A DNA stretch of 64,000 bases from Bacteroidota bacterium (lineage in GTDB: Bacteria > Bacteroidota > Bacteroidia > Bacteroidales > VadinHA17), in contig JAKPDL010000002.1 in NCBI GenBank assembly GCA_029552825.1, positions 22,559-86,558 on the forward strand, written 5' to 3'. Each line of letters begins with the position of its first letter. The stretch's first letter is position 1. The notes under the pieces were generated by a model, which worked only from the letters and a program-made list of their open reading frames with translations, searched no databases and was not told the origin of the DNA. Below are positions 19,501-26,367 of this stretch, one piece after another. Both the position numbers and the translations under genes were made by a program.

Positions 19501-19626
19501 GCCGGAGGAGATCCTGTTCCTGTTCCGGCGTTTGTCTATTTAGCTATTGCAGTGATAGTTGCACTTGCGATTCTTTCATATGCAAAATATAAAAAGTGGG
19601 AAATGCCCGCTTCACCCAATGAGTGA
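16546..19626 (+). CDS. ccsA: Fused cytochrome c biogenesis protein (ResB/CcsB + CcsA), system II heme lyase
   Basis: 1026 residues. System II attaches heme to CxxCH motifs of apocytochromes outside the inner membrane. The N-terminal third is ResB/CcsB-like, with helices near 8-30, 38-56 and 75-93 and a long periplasmic domain. The C-terminal part (about 715-1020) is CcsA, with eight or so helices and the tryptophan-rich WWD motif WGRYWGWDPKETW near 918-930. Between them, a hydrophobic segment near 465-480 is followed by a periplasmic domain from about 485 to 710, seen in Bacteroidota forms. Conserved external histidines include those in FIAHTTGIALRWY and in SRKSSF-flanked loops. ATG 16546 or the next ATG (16549) are both possible. 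Confidence 0.92.
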   Translation: MMKILRFLFSPVLMALLFFFFALAMAVATFIENDYGREMAYGVVYGTKWFELIMILLAVNLAGQVFQYRLWRKEKITIMGFHLAFIVMLAGAGLTRYTGYEGTIHIREGEEENRVFSAEKYLGYALKDEGGNIIAERYEKYSPALERGSFERKINENLVLRLAQVIPDAIESVEESPSGSPVVSFLVSLPNRGMQNLIIKEGESTIAGALSVSFNSDTEADVRITADSTGFWFTPALETSVTNMMGGDKITFRPGEKIPLKQMQVISAGDVKFVPQRFTLKGIISVEPAGMERIEEGKSAMIFHVFEGSNTYTVTLWNNPGEYVSEASTSIGGKTLSISFGSKIIKLPFSLKLNDFILERYPGSNTPSGYKSDVLLNDHEAGISKPYLIYMNRILKYRGYRFYQASYDSDERGTILSVNHDIVGMMVTYTGYGILFLFIILSLLNKNSLFRKANISYWHSPFSRKILAIAVFVVLCGFSSLEAQQRFIPDRRAADEFGKVLIQDQKGRTEPLYTLSNDILRKVAHKTSFEGLTSMQVLLGIYFDFQNWQNVPLIRISNRNLAKKIGLNGRMAAFSDIVDFKRDGNYKLSDDVERAYSKRPAERNKYDKEVIKTDERVNIVYMVYTGEFMKLFPLRDSLGSWGNAETAMKNAFSREDSLYVGSILSAFYQAASVGNISQAKLVTRSLLEYQRRFAGYKLPSDSKIKAELLFIKASVFEKLFPFYATTGIVALVILIIQLIRGQGDSRLINLLVFWLLFVGFIAHTTGIALRWYVSGHAPLSNGYESMIFISWVTLLAGFIFSRKSSFTLPATAVLSAMTLLVAHMSFMDPEITNLVPVLKSYWLTLHVSVITSSYAFLGLGAVLGLIVMILLIFSNEKNISTTGETIESLTVINYRTLIIGLYLLTIGTFLGAIWANESWGRYWGWDPKETWSLITIIVYSFVVHSRMMPSLKNIYAFNLLSVLAISSVLMTYFGVNYYLSGLHSYAGGDPVPVPAFVYLAIAVIVALAILSYAKYKKWEMPASPNE

Positions 19627-19633
19627 TTGTTAT

Positions 19634-19684
19634 ATAAGGCCGGCCTTTCAGGCCCAGCCTTTCTGACGGGTGGAAGACCGGATT
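19634..19684. repeat. Direct repeat copy 1, contains a fragment of the tRNA-His 3' end
   Basis: This 51-bp stretch is repeated 175 bp further on at 19809-19859 with one mismatch (C19654 versus T19829). The repeat includes the last part of tRNA-His (minus-strand T-arm half and acceptor 3' strand, 19669-19684 here) and 34 bp beyond its 3' end. Only copy 2 belongs to a complete tRNA. Confidence 0.9.
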
Positions 19685-19770
19685 GACCACCTTACGGTGG
19701 TCGAACCTTTTTGAAAGTTACTTCCGTCAGAAATTCTGTTTTGCCTTTGGCAAAATCGGCCTTATTTTTT
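19636..19770 (+). terminator. Long nested inverted repeat with T-run, likely terminator after ccsBA
   Basis: Three nested inverted blocks are visible: AAGGCCG (19636-19642) with CGGCCTT (19757-19763); TTTCTGACGG (19660-19669) with CCGTCAGAAA (19724-19733); and GACCACC (19685-19691) with GGTGGTC (19696-19702) around a TTAC loop. A second small hairpin, TTTTGCC/GGCAAAA, lies near 19738-19755. The outer stem is followed by ATTTTTT, so on the plus strand it could stop ccsBA transcription. It is far longer than an ordinary terminator and shares one arm with the tRNA-derived repeat. Confidence 0.6.
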
Positions 19771-19800
19771 AATTACTCGCACAGGCAAGCCTGGCTCGTT

Positions 19801-19830
19801 TAAAAAAAATAAGGCCGGCCTTTCAGGCTC
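19801..19830 (-). terminator. Likely terminator of the tRNA-His transcript
   Basis: Reading the minus strand past the tRNA, a self-complementary AAGGCCGGCCTT (19811-19822) is followed by ATTTTTTTT (ending near 19802). A second self-complementary AGGCTGAGCCT precedes it near 19826-19836. Confidence 0.5.
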
Positions 19831-19859
19831 AGCCTTTCTGACGGGTGGAAGACCGGATT
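19809..19859. repeat. Direct repeat copy 2, overlapping the 3' end of tRNA-His
   Basis: Partner of 19634-19684, 50 of 51 bases identical. It covers the terminal 16 nt of the tRNA gene and the sequence after it. Confidence 0.9.
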
Positions 19860-19918
19860 CGAACCGGCGACCTCCAGAGCCACAATCTGGCGCTCTGACC
19901 AACTAAGCTACATCCACC
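19844..19918 (-). tRNA. tRNA-His (GTG anticodon)
   Basis: The minus strand folds as a cloverleaf: the extra G(-1) characteristic of tRNA-His, 5' acceptor strand GTGGATG, D-arm GCTT...GAGC, anticodon stem CCAGA/TCTGG with loop TTGTGGC (anticodon GTG), T-arm with TTCGAAT loop, 3' acceptor strand CTTCCAC and C73 that can pair with G(-1). The CCA end is not encoded. One acceptor pair is a T-T mismatch (positions 6 and 67). A complete promoter lies 13 bp upstream. Confidence 0.95.
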
Positions 19919-19930
19919 GTATCCGGCTTG

Positions 19931-19961
19931 CAAAATTATATCCAAAAAGGGAGAATACAAA
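19931..19961 (-). promoter_or_regulatory. Promoter of tRNA-His
   Basis: On the minus strand TTTG (-33) at 19961-19958, 19-bp spacer, TAATTTTG (-7) at 19938-19931: a complete Bacteroidota promoter ending 12 bp before the tRNA 5' end. Confidence 0.75.
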
Positions 19962-19979
19962 ATTTTCAATATTTTTAAC

Positions 19980-20008
19980 TTGAGCCTTTAACCCATTTTT
20001 TAACTTTG
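19980..20008 (+). promoter_or_regulatory. Candidate promoter of the flippase gene
   Basis: TTG at 19980-19982, 18-bp spacer and TAACTTTG (TAnnTTTG) at 20001-20008. Transcription would start near 20015, which fits a start codon at 20064 better than one at 20211. Apart from this promoter and the tRNA block, the stretch 19920-20063 shows nothing else. Confidence 0.55.
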
Positions 20009-20063
20009 CCCTGTTTAAAAAATAAATGCTGGTGTTACAATTTTTAATCATTACCGAAGTTTT

Positions 20064-20210
20064 ATGTTAAGTTTCAAAACTCCTTTTGAACTCATATTTA
20101 CTTTAAAAAGAATCAACAGCTTCATCTCTGTAATGAATTGGAAGCTTTGATGGATAAAGGCCAGAATAAAGGAACGAGTTCAGGGGAATAATGATTATGC
20201 AACAAAAGGT
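20064..20210 (+). other. Possible original 5' end of the flippase gene, interrupted by TGA at 20148
   Basis: An ATG at 20064, about 50 nt after the predicted transcription start, opens a frame that continues in phase into the flippase, broken only by TGA at 20148-20150 (codon 29). The codons after the TGA (WIKARIKERVQGNNDYATKG) read like the short basic N-terminal arm seen on many Wzx-type proteins. Either the gene has a nonsense mutation (or base error) and restarts at TTG 20211, or the leader is non-coding. Confidence 0.4.
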
Positions 20211-21557
20211 TTGAAGAAGATAAAATTTATAGATAACATTTCGGGGCTTCAGCTCTTTCAATTGCTGAGGTTTACGGTTTTTCTGATCATCAGCATAGTT
20301 TTCACCAAAAGCCATCTTACAAAAGCTGAGATTGGTGATTGGGAGATGTTTCTTTTCATAGCAAGCCTTGTCAGTTTCTTCTGGGTGACGGGAATAATCC
20401 AGTCGCTTCTTCCTATTTACCACCGTAACCGCACATATGGGAAAAGAGGGGAAAATATCGGTGAAAAATCACCTGAAATATTCAATGCATTTCTTCTGCT
20501 TACCTTTTTCAGCCTGCTTGTTTTTCTGCTAGGATTTTCAATTAAAGGCTCTGTCTCTATTTTCGGTTTTTCGGGTAAAGATCCATTCATCAGGTTACTA
20601 CTCTGGTACATACTTCTAAGCAATCCAGTATGCCTCATTGAATATATCTATCTTCTCAAGAACAGAGCCCACCGTATAGTTCAGTATGGTGTTTATACCT
20701 TCGCAGCCCAGCTGTTAATGATAATAGGCCCAATCGTTGCAGGGAAGGACCTTTTCTGGGCATTTTACGGGCTGCTTGCCATAACGGCAATAAGATGGGT
20801 ATGGCTGATAGTTCTTTTAAAAAGGTACTCGGAGATGAAGGTTTCATTTGAATTTATGAAGGAACACCTTTATCTCGGAGCACCTCTGATACTAACTTCG
20901 CTTATAAGTGGTTCGGCACAGTATATCGACGGAATAATCATCTCGGCGTATTATAAGAATCCGGAAATCTTTGCACACTTCCGATATGGTGCAAAAGAGT
21001 TTCCGCTTGTTCTGATGCTTGCAAACGGGTTGAGCAATGCAATGCTGCTGGAGTTTTCAACCAGGTCGCGAATGAAAGAGGCACTTGGAAAAATTAAAAC
21101 CAGGTCAAGAAAATTGATGCATTTTCTTTTCCCTTCAAGCATGGTGGTGATGCTGTTCACCCGCTGGCTCTTCCCGCGAGTATTCACACCCGAATTCATA
21201 AGAAGTGCTGATATTTTCCTTATTTACCTGCTGCTTATAATACCTCGCCTGGTATTCCCCCAGACAATCGTGATAGGCCGAAAAAAGACTCATATTACAC
21301 TTATCGCTGCAGTAATAGAGCTGGCAATAAATATACCACTGAGCCTCCTGCTTATTGAGCCTTATGGAACAGTGGGAGTAGCACTGGCAACCTTTATAGT
21401 ATACTGTATCGAAAAAATATTCCTTGTGTGGTATGTATGGACAAAAATGAATATTAACCCATCAGAATACATACCTCTTAAGGAGTATGTGACATATTCC
21501 GTTCTGATTACAATCCTCTTTGTTCTGATTGACCACAGAATTATAGATATTCAATAA
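20211..21557 (+). CDS. Wzx/MATE-like polysaccharide flippase (oligosaccharide translocase)
   Basis: 448 residues, about 12-14 hydrophobic helices spread along the whole length, typical of the polysaccharide biosynthesis protein (MOP) superfamily that moves lipid-linked oligosaccharide units across the inner membrane. The helix-2 region (LLPIYHRNR) and the C-terminal repeat (PLSLLLIEPYGTVGVALATF) fit. No glycosyltransferases or polymerase genes are nearby, so the sugar substrate is unknown. TTG 20211 is only the first usable start after an in-frame TGA; translation may need it or may originally have begun at 20064. Confidence 0.8.
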   Translation: MKKIKFIDNISGLQLFQLLRFTVFLIISIVFTKSHLTKAEIGDWEMFLFIASLVSFFWVTGIIQSLLPIYHRNRTYGKRGENIGEKSPEIFNAFLLLTFFSLLVFLLGFSIKGSVSIFGFSGKDPFIRLLLWYILLSNPVCLIEYIYLLKNRAHRIVQYGVYTFAAQLLMIIGPIVAGKDLFWAFYGLLAITAIRWVWLIVLLKRYSEMKVSFEFMKEHLYLGAPLILTSLISGSAQYIDGIIISAYYKNPEIFAHFRYGAKEFPLVLMLANGLSNAMLLEFSTRSRMKEALGKIKTRSRKLMHFLFPSSMVVMLFTRWLFPRVFTPEFIRSADIFLIYLLLIIPRLVFPQTIVIGRKKTHITLIAAVIELAINIPLSLLLIEPYGTVGVALATFIVYCIEKIFLVWYVWTKMNINPSEYIPLKEYVTYSVLITILFVLIDHRIIDIQ

Positions 21558-21591
21558 TAAGCTAACTCGTAATATTTAACTTTTATTTGCA

Positions 21592-21599
21592 TATCTTTG
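21592..21599 (+). promoter_or_regulatory. Candidate -7 element before the GNAT-like gene
   Basis: TATCTTTG matches TAnnTTTG and lies 63 bp before the ATG at 21662. Confidence 0.45.
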
Positions 21600-21661
21600 T
21601 GTCAGTCTTTACGGTAATTTCCGAACTGTGAAGTCAATATAATTTTTGAACCACAGGTAAT

Positions 21662-22891
21662 ATGTCCTTCAGGGTTATAGAAGTCAAGACAAAAGCTGAC
21701 AGGAAAGCTTTCCTGCGTTTTGCTAAAGAGCTATATAAAGGTGACCCCAACTGGGTTTGTCCTCTCGACGATGAATTAGAGGGAGTTTTTGATCCCGGAA
21801 GAAATCCCACCTTTCGTCATGGAGAAGCCACAAGGTGGATTCTTGTTGATGACAAAAATAAAGTTATCGGCAGGATTGCAGCTTTTATAGATTATATAAG
21901 ATCTAAGGCAAACACGCAGCCGACAGGCGGAATAGGCTATTTTGAGGTGATTGACAACCGTGATGCCGCCTTCATGCTGTTCGACACCGCAAGAGAGTGG
22001 CTTGCACAGAGAGGTATGGAAGCAATGGATGGCCCCATTAATTTTGGTGAAAATGAGAGTAACTGGGGTCTGCTCGTTGAGGGCTTCATGCAACAGGGCA
22101 TCGGTATGCCTTATAATAAAGAATATTACAGGAAATTCTTTGAGGAGTACGGATTCCAGAAATATTTTGAGCAGTATTCATACCATTGTACCGTAAGAGG
22201 GCCGGACAATAAGATTGTGATGTTTCCGGAAAGAATGGTAAAAATAGCGGAGTGGATTTCAAAAAGGCCGGGATACTCCTTTCAACATGTGGAATTCAAA
22301 AACCTCGAAAAGTATATTAACGACCTTATAGAAGTATATAATTCAACATGGTCCTCATTCAAGGAAGATTTTACACCTCTTGAGCCTCAGTTCCTGAAGG
22401 AAACATTCCGCAAGATCAGAGCATTTGTGGATGAAGAACTTATATGGTTTGCCTATTACAAAGACAAACCTGTGGCATTCTTCATTCTCTATCCCGACCT
22501 CAACCAGATAATAAAACACTTCAACGGCAAACTTCACCTTTGGAATAAATTGCGCTTTCTGTGGTATAAAGCTACCCATAAAATGACACGCATGAGAGCT
22601 GTGGTAGGTGGTGTTAACCCGTCACACCAGAACAGCGGAATTGAATCGGCAATTTTCCTTCAGCTTTATAATGTGTTTAAAAGGAAAAAGTGGTACAAGG
22701 AACTTGAGCTCTCCTGGGTGGGTGATTTTAACCCGAAGATGATTGCCATTCACGAGGCTCTCGGAGCAAAAAAGGCAAAGACACACTATACCTACCGGTA
22801 TATGATAAATAAAAATATCCCTTTCGTCAGGTATAAAGAAGAAATTGCAATTAAACTGGACCGTAGAAAGGATGAGGGAGAAAAAGGGTGA
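21662..22891 (+). CDS. GNAT-fold protein of unknown function (YghO-like)
   Basis: 409 residues, no signal or membrane segment. The N-terminal half reads FRFAKELYKGDPNWVCPLDDE then GRIAAFIDY and GIGYFEVIDN, matching a conserved family distantly related to acetyltransferases (YghO in E. coli). The C-terminal part contains GVNPSHQNSGIESAIFLQLY near residues 320-339 and ELSWVGDFNPKMIAIHEALG near 353-372, where a GNAT acetyl-CoA site and the following helix would sit. A substrate cannot be named. It stands alone between the flippase and rpmE2. Confidence 0.65.
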   Translation: MSFRVIEVKTKADRKAFLRFAKELYKGDPNWVCPLDDELEGVFDPGRNPTFRHGEATRWILVDDKNKVIGRIAAFIDYIRSKANTQPTGGIGYFEVIDNRDAAFMLFDTAREWLAQRGMEAMDGPINFGENESNWGLLVEGFMQQGIGMPYNKEYYRKFFEEYGFQKYFEQYSYHCTVRGPDNKIVMFPERMVKIAEWISKRPGYSFQHVEFKNLEKYINDLIEVYNSTWSSFKEDFTPLEPQFLKETFRKIRAFVDEELIWFAYYKDKPVAFFILYPDLNQIIKHFNGKLHLWNKLRFLWYKATHKMTRMRAVVGGVNPSHQNSGIESAIFLQLYNVFKRKKWYKELELSWVGDFNPKMIAIHEALGAKKAKTHYTYRYMINKNIPFVRYKEEIAIKLDRRKDEGEKG

Positions 22892-22935
22892 TATAAATTA
22901 TTTTCAATGATGTTTTTTATTTAAAAATAAATAAG

Positions 22936-22943
22936 TAAATTTG
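22936..22943 (+). promoter_or_regulatory. Candidate -7 element of rpmE2
   Basis: TAAATTTG matches TAnnTTTG, 31 bp before the L31 start codon. Confidence 0.5.
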
Positions 22944-22974
22944 CAACCCTGTTTTAATAATTAATATTTGAAAG

Positions 22975-23241
22975 ATGAAGAAAGGTATACATCCGGGTAA
23001 TTACAGGCTTGTTGTGTTTCAGGACATGTCGAACGGCTATGCTTTTCTGGGTAAATCAACAGCCCCCTCGAAGGAAACCATTAAATGGGAAGACGGAAAG
23101 GAATACCCATTGATTAAACTTGAGATATCAAATACTTCCCATCCGTTCTATACTGGTAAGATGAAACTTGTTGACTCTGCAGGTCGCGTCGACAGGTACA
23201 TGAGCCGCTATAAAAGCCATCTTGAAAAGAAGAAACAATAA
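22975..23241 (+). CDS. rpmE2: Large-subunit ribosomal protein L31, type B
   Basis: 88 residues beginning [19 protein letters not shown] and containing the L31 block [13 protein letters not shown] near residues 54-66. The CxxC zinc cysteines of type A L31 are absent, which defines the zinc-independent type B form with its insertion around residues 20-45. Single gene with its own -7 element and a strong terminator. Confidence 0.96.
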   Translation: MKKGIHPGNYRLVVFQDMSNGYAFLGKSTAPSKETIKWEDGKEYPLIKLEISNTSHPFYTGKMKLVDSAGRVDRYMSRYKSHLEKKKQ

Positions 23242-23260
23242 TAGTTTTTACGATAAAATA

Positions 23261-23300
23261 AAAAGGGGGCTGACATTACCTGTTAGCCCCTTTTTTACGT
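23261..23300 (+). terminator. Rho-independent terminator after rpmE2
   Basis: A stem of AAAAGGGGGCTGACA (23261-23275) pairs with TGTTAGCCCCTTTT (23281-23294) around a TTACC loop, with one bulge, followed by a run of Ts. Confidence 0.85.
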
Positions 23301-23413
23301 TTTTTACAACGGGAAAGTCTGGTATAAATTTTGAAGGTGTTGATAACCTCGATTCTATAATGGTTAATTGCCAGAAAAATAATATGTAATTTTAAACGTA
23401 CTTTTAAAACTAT

Positions 23414-25879
23414 ATGGACGAAAAGCAAAAAAAGTCGCTGATACAGGGTTTTTTCTTTCAGGAGATGATTAATGGGGAAGGAGAGATAATTCCTATTATT
23501 GCCGACGGAGACGACAGGGATCTTGAAGATATAGAGGTGCCCGAGGTGGTGCCTGTACTTTCATTACGTAATACAGTTCTTTTTCCAGGCGTTGTTCTGC
23601 CTATTTCCATAGCGCGTCCGCGTTCCATCCAGCTTATAAGGGATGCATACCGCACCGATAAGATTGTTGCAACTGTGGCACAGAAAGATCCCGATATCGA
23701 AAATCCTGCCTATGAAGACCTTCATACCGTTGGTACGCTCGGCCAGATAATCAAACTACTCGAGATGCCCGACGGTTCAACCACAGCAATAATACAGGGC
23801 AGAAAAAGAATAAAGCTTGAGACGCTTGTCTCATCCGAACCTTATTTTATGGCAAGGGTTAAAGCTGCTCCTGAAATTAAACCGGAACCTGATAACAGGG
23901 AATTCGAAACCATAGTCGGTTCCCTTCGTGACATGTCGCTTAAAATTATCAAGCTTAATCCCAATATTTCACCCGAGGCAACATTCGCTATAAAAAATAT
24001 AGAGAACAGTTTCTACCTGATTAATTTCATCTGCTCCAATACCGATATAAAGATGCAGGATAAGCAGAAACTCCTTGAAGCTGATAGTATGCGCGACAGG
24101 GGTTATATGCTGCTTCAATATCTTGTGGAGGAGATCCAGATGCTGGAGCTCAAAACAGAGCTTCAGATGAAGGTTAAAAGCGATCTCGAACAGCAACAGA
24201 GGGAATATCTGCTTCATCAGCAGATGAAGAAAATACAGGATGAACTGGGAGTAAACCCGCTTGAGAAGGAGATAGAAGAGTTTAAAAAGAAGGCAGATCA
24301 GAAAAAATGGTCACAGGATGTACGGAAAATATTCGACAGGGAACTTGATAAACTCTACCGCCTCAACCCTGCTGCCGCTGAGTATTCTGTACAGGTGAAC
24401 TATATCCAGACACTCCTTGACCTTCCATGGGGTGAATATACCGAAGATAACCTTGATCTTGCCAATGCCCGCAAGGTTCTTGACGACGACCATTACGGGC
24501 TTGAGGAAGTAAAGGAAAGAATTCTCGAACATCTGGCAGTGCTTAAACTTAAAGGTGACATGAAGTCGCCTATACTGTGTCTTTATGGCCCTCCGGGTGT
24601 AGGAAAGACCTCACTTGGCAAATCAATAGCAAGGGCACTGGGCCGCAAATATGTCAGAATGTCACTTGGCGGGTTGCACGATGAAGCAGAGATAAGAGGG
24701 CATCGCAAGACATACATAGGAGCAATGCCCGGCCGTATAATACAGAACATAAAACGTGCAGGCTCCTCAAACCCGGTTTTCATCCTCGATGAGGTCGATA
24801 AAGTTGGTCAGGATTTCAGAGGCGACCCTTCATCTGCCCTACTGGAAGTCCTTGACCCTGAGCAGAATAACACTTTCTACGACAACTTCCTCGAAATGGA
24901 ATATGACCTTTCGAGAGTCATGTTCATCGCTACAGCCAATACTGTAGCTACTATAAGCCCTGCCCTGCGCGACAGGATGGAACTTATTGAAATAACCGGA
25001 TACCTGCCTGAAGAGAAAGTTGAAATTGCCCTGCGACATCTTCTGCCAAAACAGCTCGAAAATCACGGTGTTAAACCCGATGAACTGAAAATAAGCAGGA
25101 AACTGATGGAGATTATTATTGATAAGTATACCAGGGAATCGGGCGTAAGGGAACTTGATAAACGTCTGGCCAAGATTGTGAGAATCAGGGCAAAAGATAT
25201 TGCTTCTGGTACAAAATTCAATCCGGAGCTGACCGCAGAAGAGCTGACTGAAATACTTGGTCCGCCCAAATATACCCGGGATCTCTATACAGGCAATGAA
25301 CAGGCAGGTGTTGTCACTGGCCTTGCATGGACCGCTACCGGCGGGGAGATATTATTTGTTGAAACAAGCCTCAGCAGGGGTAACGGTAAACTTACTCTTA
25401 CAGGAAACCTTGGCGAGGTAATGAAAGAATCAGCAGTGCTTGCACTTGAATACCTTAAATCGAATGCTGATTTGCTGGGTCTGCCCGATAACTTCGCTGA
25501 AAAGTGGAACATCCATATTCATGTGCCTGAGGGAGCAATACCTAAAGACGGCCCTTCAGCAGGTATTACCATGGCTGTTTCAATAGCTTCAGCATTCACC
25601 CAGAGGAAGGTAAAGAAATACCTTGCCATGACCGGTGAGATAACCCTGCGCGGAAAAGTACTTCCGGTGGGCGGCATCAAGGAAAAAATTCTCGCAGCAA
25701 AAAGAGCAAGCATAAGAGAAATAGTTCTTTCATCAGATAACAGAAAAGATGTGGAAGCTATCGATAAAATCTACCTGAAAGGACTTAAATTGCATTATGT
25801 CGACACCATAATGGAAGCCCTCGAAATATCGCTTCTTAAACAAAAGGTGAAAAATCCGAAAAAAATAACCTTTGACTGA
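23414..25879 (+). CDS. lon: ATP-dependent protease Lon
   Basis: 821 residues, LonA type. N-terminal substrate-recognition domain starts near residue 45 ([19 protein letters not shown]), a coiled-coil with [15 protein letters not shown] follows near 250-270, the AAA+ module has Walker [10 protein letters not shown] near 391-399 and FILDEVDK near 456, and the C-terminal protease domain has the catalytic serine in PKDGPSAG near 715 and the lysine in GGIKEK near 757. Degrades misfolded and regulatory proteins in the cytoplasm. The coaD start follows its stop directly (2 bp between), suggesting coupled translation. A Bacteroidota -7 element was not found upstream. Confidence 0.97.
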   Translation: MDEKQKKSLIQGFFFQEMINGEGEIIPIIADGDDRDLEDIEVPEVVPVLSLRNTVLFPGVVLPISIARPRSIQLIRDAYRTDKIVATVAQKDPDIENPAYEDLHTVGTLGQIIKLLEMPDGSTTAIIQGRKRIKLETLVSSEPYFMARVKAAPEIKPEPDNREFETIVGSLRDMSLKIIKLNPNISPEATFAIKNIENSFYLINFICSNTDIKMQDKQKLLEADSMRDRGYMLLQYLVEEIQMLELKTELQMKVKSDLEQQQREYLLHQQMKKIQDELGVNPLEKEIEEFKKKADQKKWSQDVRKIFDRELDKLYRLNPAAAEYSVQVNYIQTLLDLPWGEYTEDNLDLANARKVLDDDHYGLEEVKERILEHLAVLKLKGDMKSPILCLYGPPGVGKTSLGKSIARALGRKYVRMSLGGLHDEAEIRGHRKTYIGAMPGRIIQNIKRAGSSNPVFILDEVDKVGQDFRGDPSSALLEVLDPEQNNTFYDNFLEMEYDLSRVMFIATANTVATISPALRDRMELIEITGYLPEEKVEIALRHLLPKQLENHGVKPDELKISRKLMEIIIDKYTRESGVRELDKRLAKIVRIRAKDIASGTKFNPELTAEELTEILGPPKYTRDLYTGNEQAGVVTGLAWTATGGEILFVETSLSRGNGKLTLTGNLGEVMKESAVLALEYLKSNADLLGLPDNFAEKWNIHIHVPEGAIPKDGPSAGITMAVSIASAFTQRKVKKYLAMTGEITLRGKVLPVGGIKEKILAAKRASIREIVLSSDNRKDVEAIDKIYLKGLKLHYVDTIMEALEISLLKQKVKNPKKITFD

Positions 25880-25881
25880 AT

Positions 25882-26367
25882 ATGAAAAAAATTGCTGTTT
25901 TCCCCGGAACTTTTGACCCCTTTACAGTTGGACACGAAGGTGTTGTAAAACGTGGACTCGAAATCTTCGATGAAATAATCATAGCAGTTGGTGCCAACCC
26001 GCTGAAGAAATGCCTCTATTCGGTTGAAACAAGGAAAAAAATGATATCTGAAGTCTTCCGGAATGAGCCAAGGATAAAGGTAGACCATTACGAGGGACTA
26101 ACAGTGGATTACTGCAGGAAACACAATGCAAAATTTATTCTGAGAGGTTTGCGAACAGCGGCCGATTTTGAATTCGAACGTGCTATAGCCCAGATGAACC
26201 GTATAATGGCACCTGATATCGAATCGGTATTCATACTTACCATTCCCGAACATGCACCTGTAAATTCAACAATAATCAGGGATATCATAAAAAGTGGCGG
26301 AGATGCTTCGATGTTTGTGCCTTCGGCCATAAAACTGTCAGATTATAAATTTGATGAGGAGTCTTAA
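25882..26367 (+). CDS. coaD: Phosphopantetheine adenylyltransferase
   Basis: 161 residues. Joins ATP and 4'-phosphopantetheine to dephospho-CoA, the penultimate step of CoA synthesis. The nucleotidyltransferase start FPGTFDPFTVGHEGV carries the GH of the HxGH site, and PVNSTIIRDIIKSGG near 132-146 corresponds to the ISSTxxR motif. Begins 2 bp after lon and overlaps the next gene by 14 bp. Confidence 0.96.
   Translation: MKKIAVFPGTFDPFTVGHEGVVKRGLEIFDEIIIAVGANPLKKCLYSVETRKKMISEVFRNEPRIKVDHYEGLTVDYCRKHNAKFILRGLRTAADFEFERAIAQMNRIMAPDIESVFILTIPEHAPVNSTIIRDIIKSGGDASMFVPSAIKLSDYKFDEES

Noticed and set aside
19634..19859. CRISPR array
   Set aside because: Only two repeat copies, one within a tRNA gene, and no cas genes in the window.
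20148..20150. Selenocysteine or recoded TGA in the flippase
   Set aside because: No SECIS-like hairpin was seen after it, flippases are not selenoproteins, and other genes here use TGA as a normal stop.
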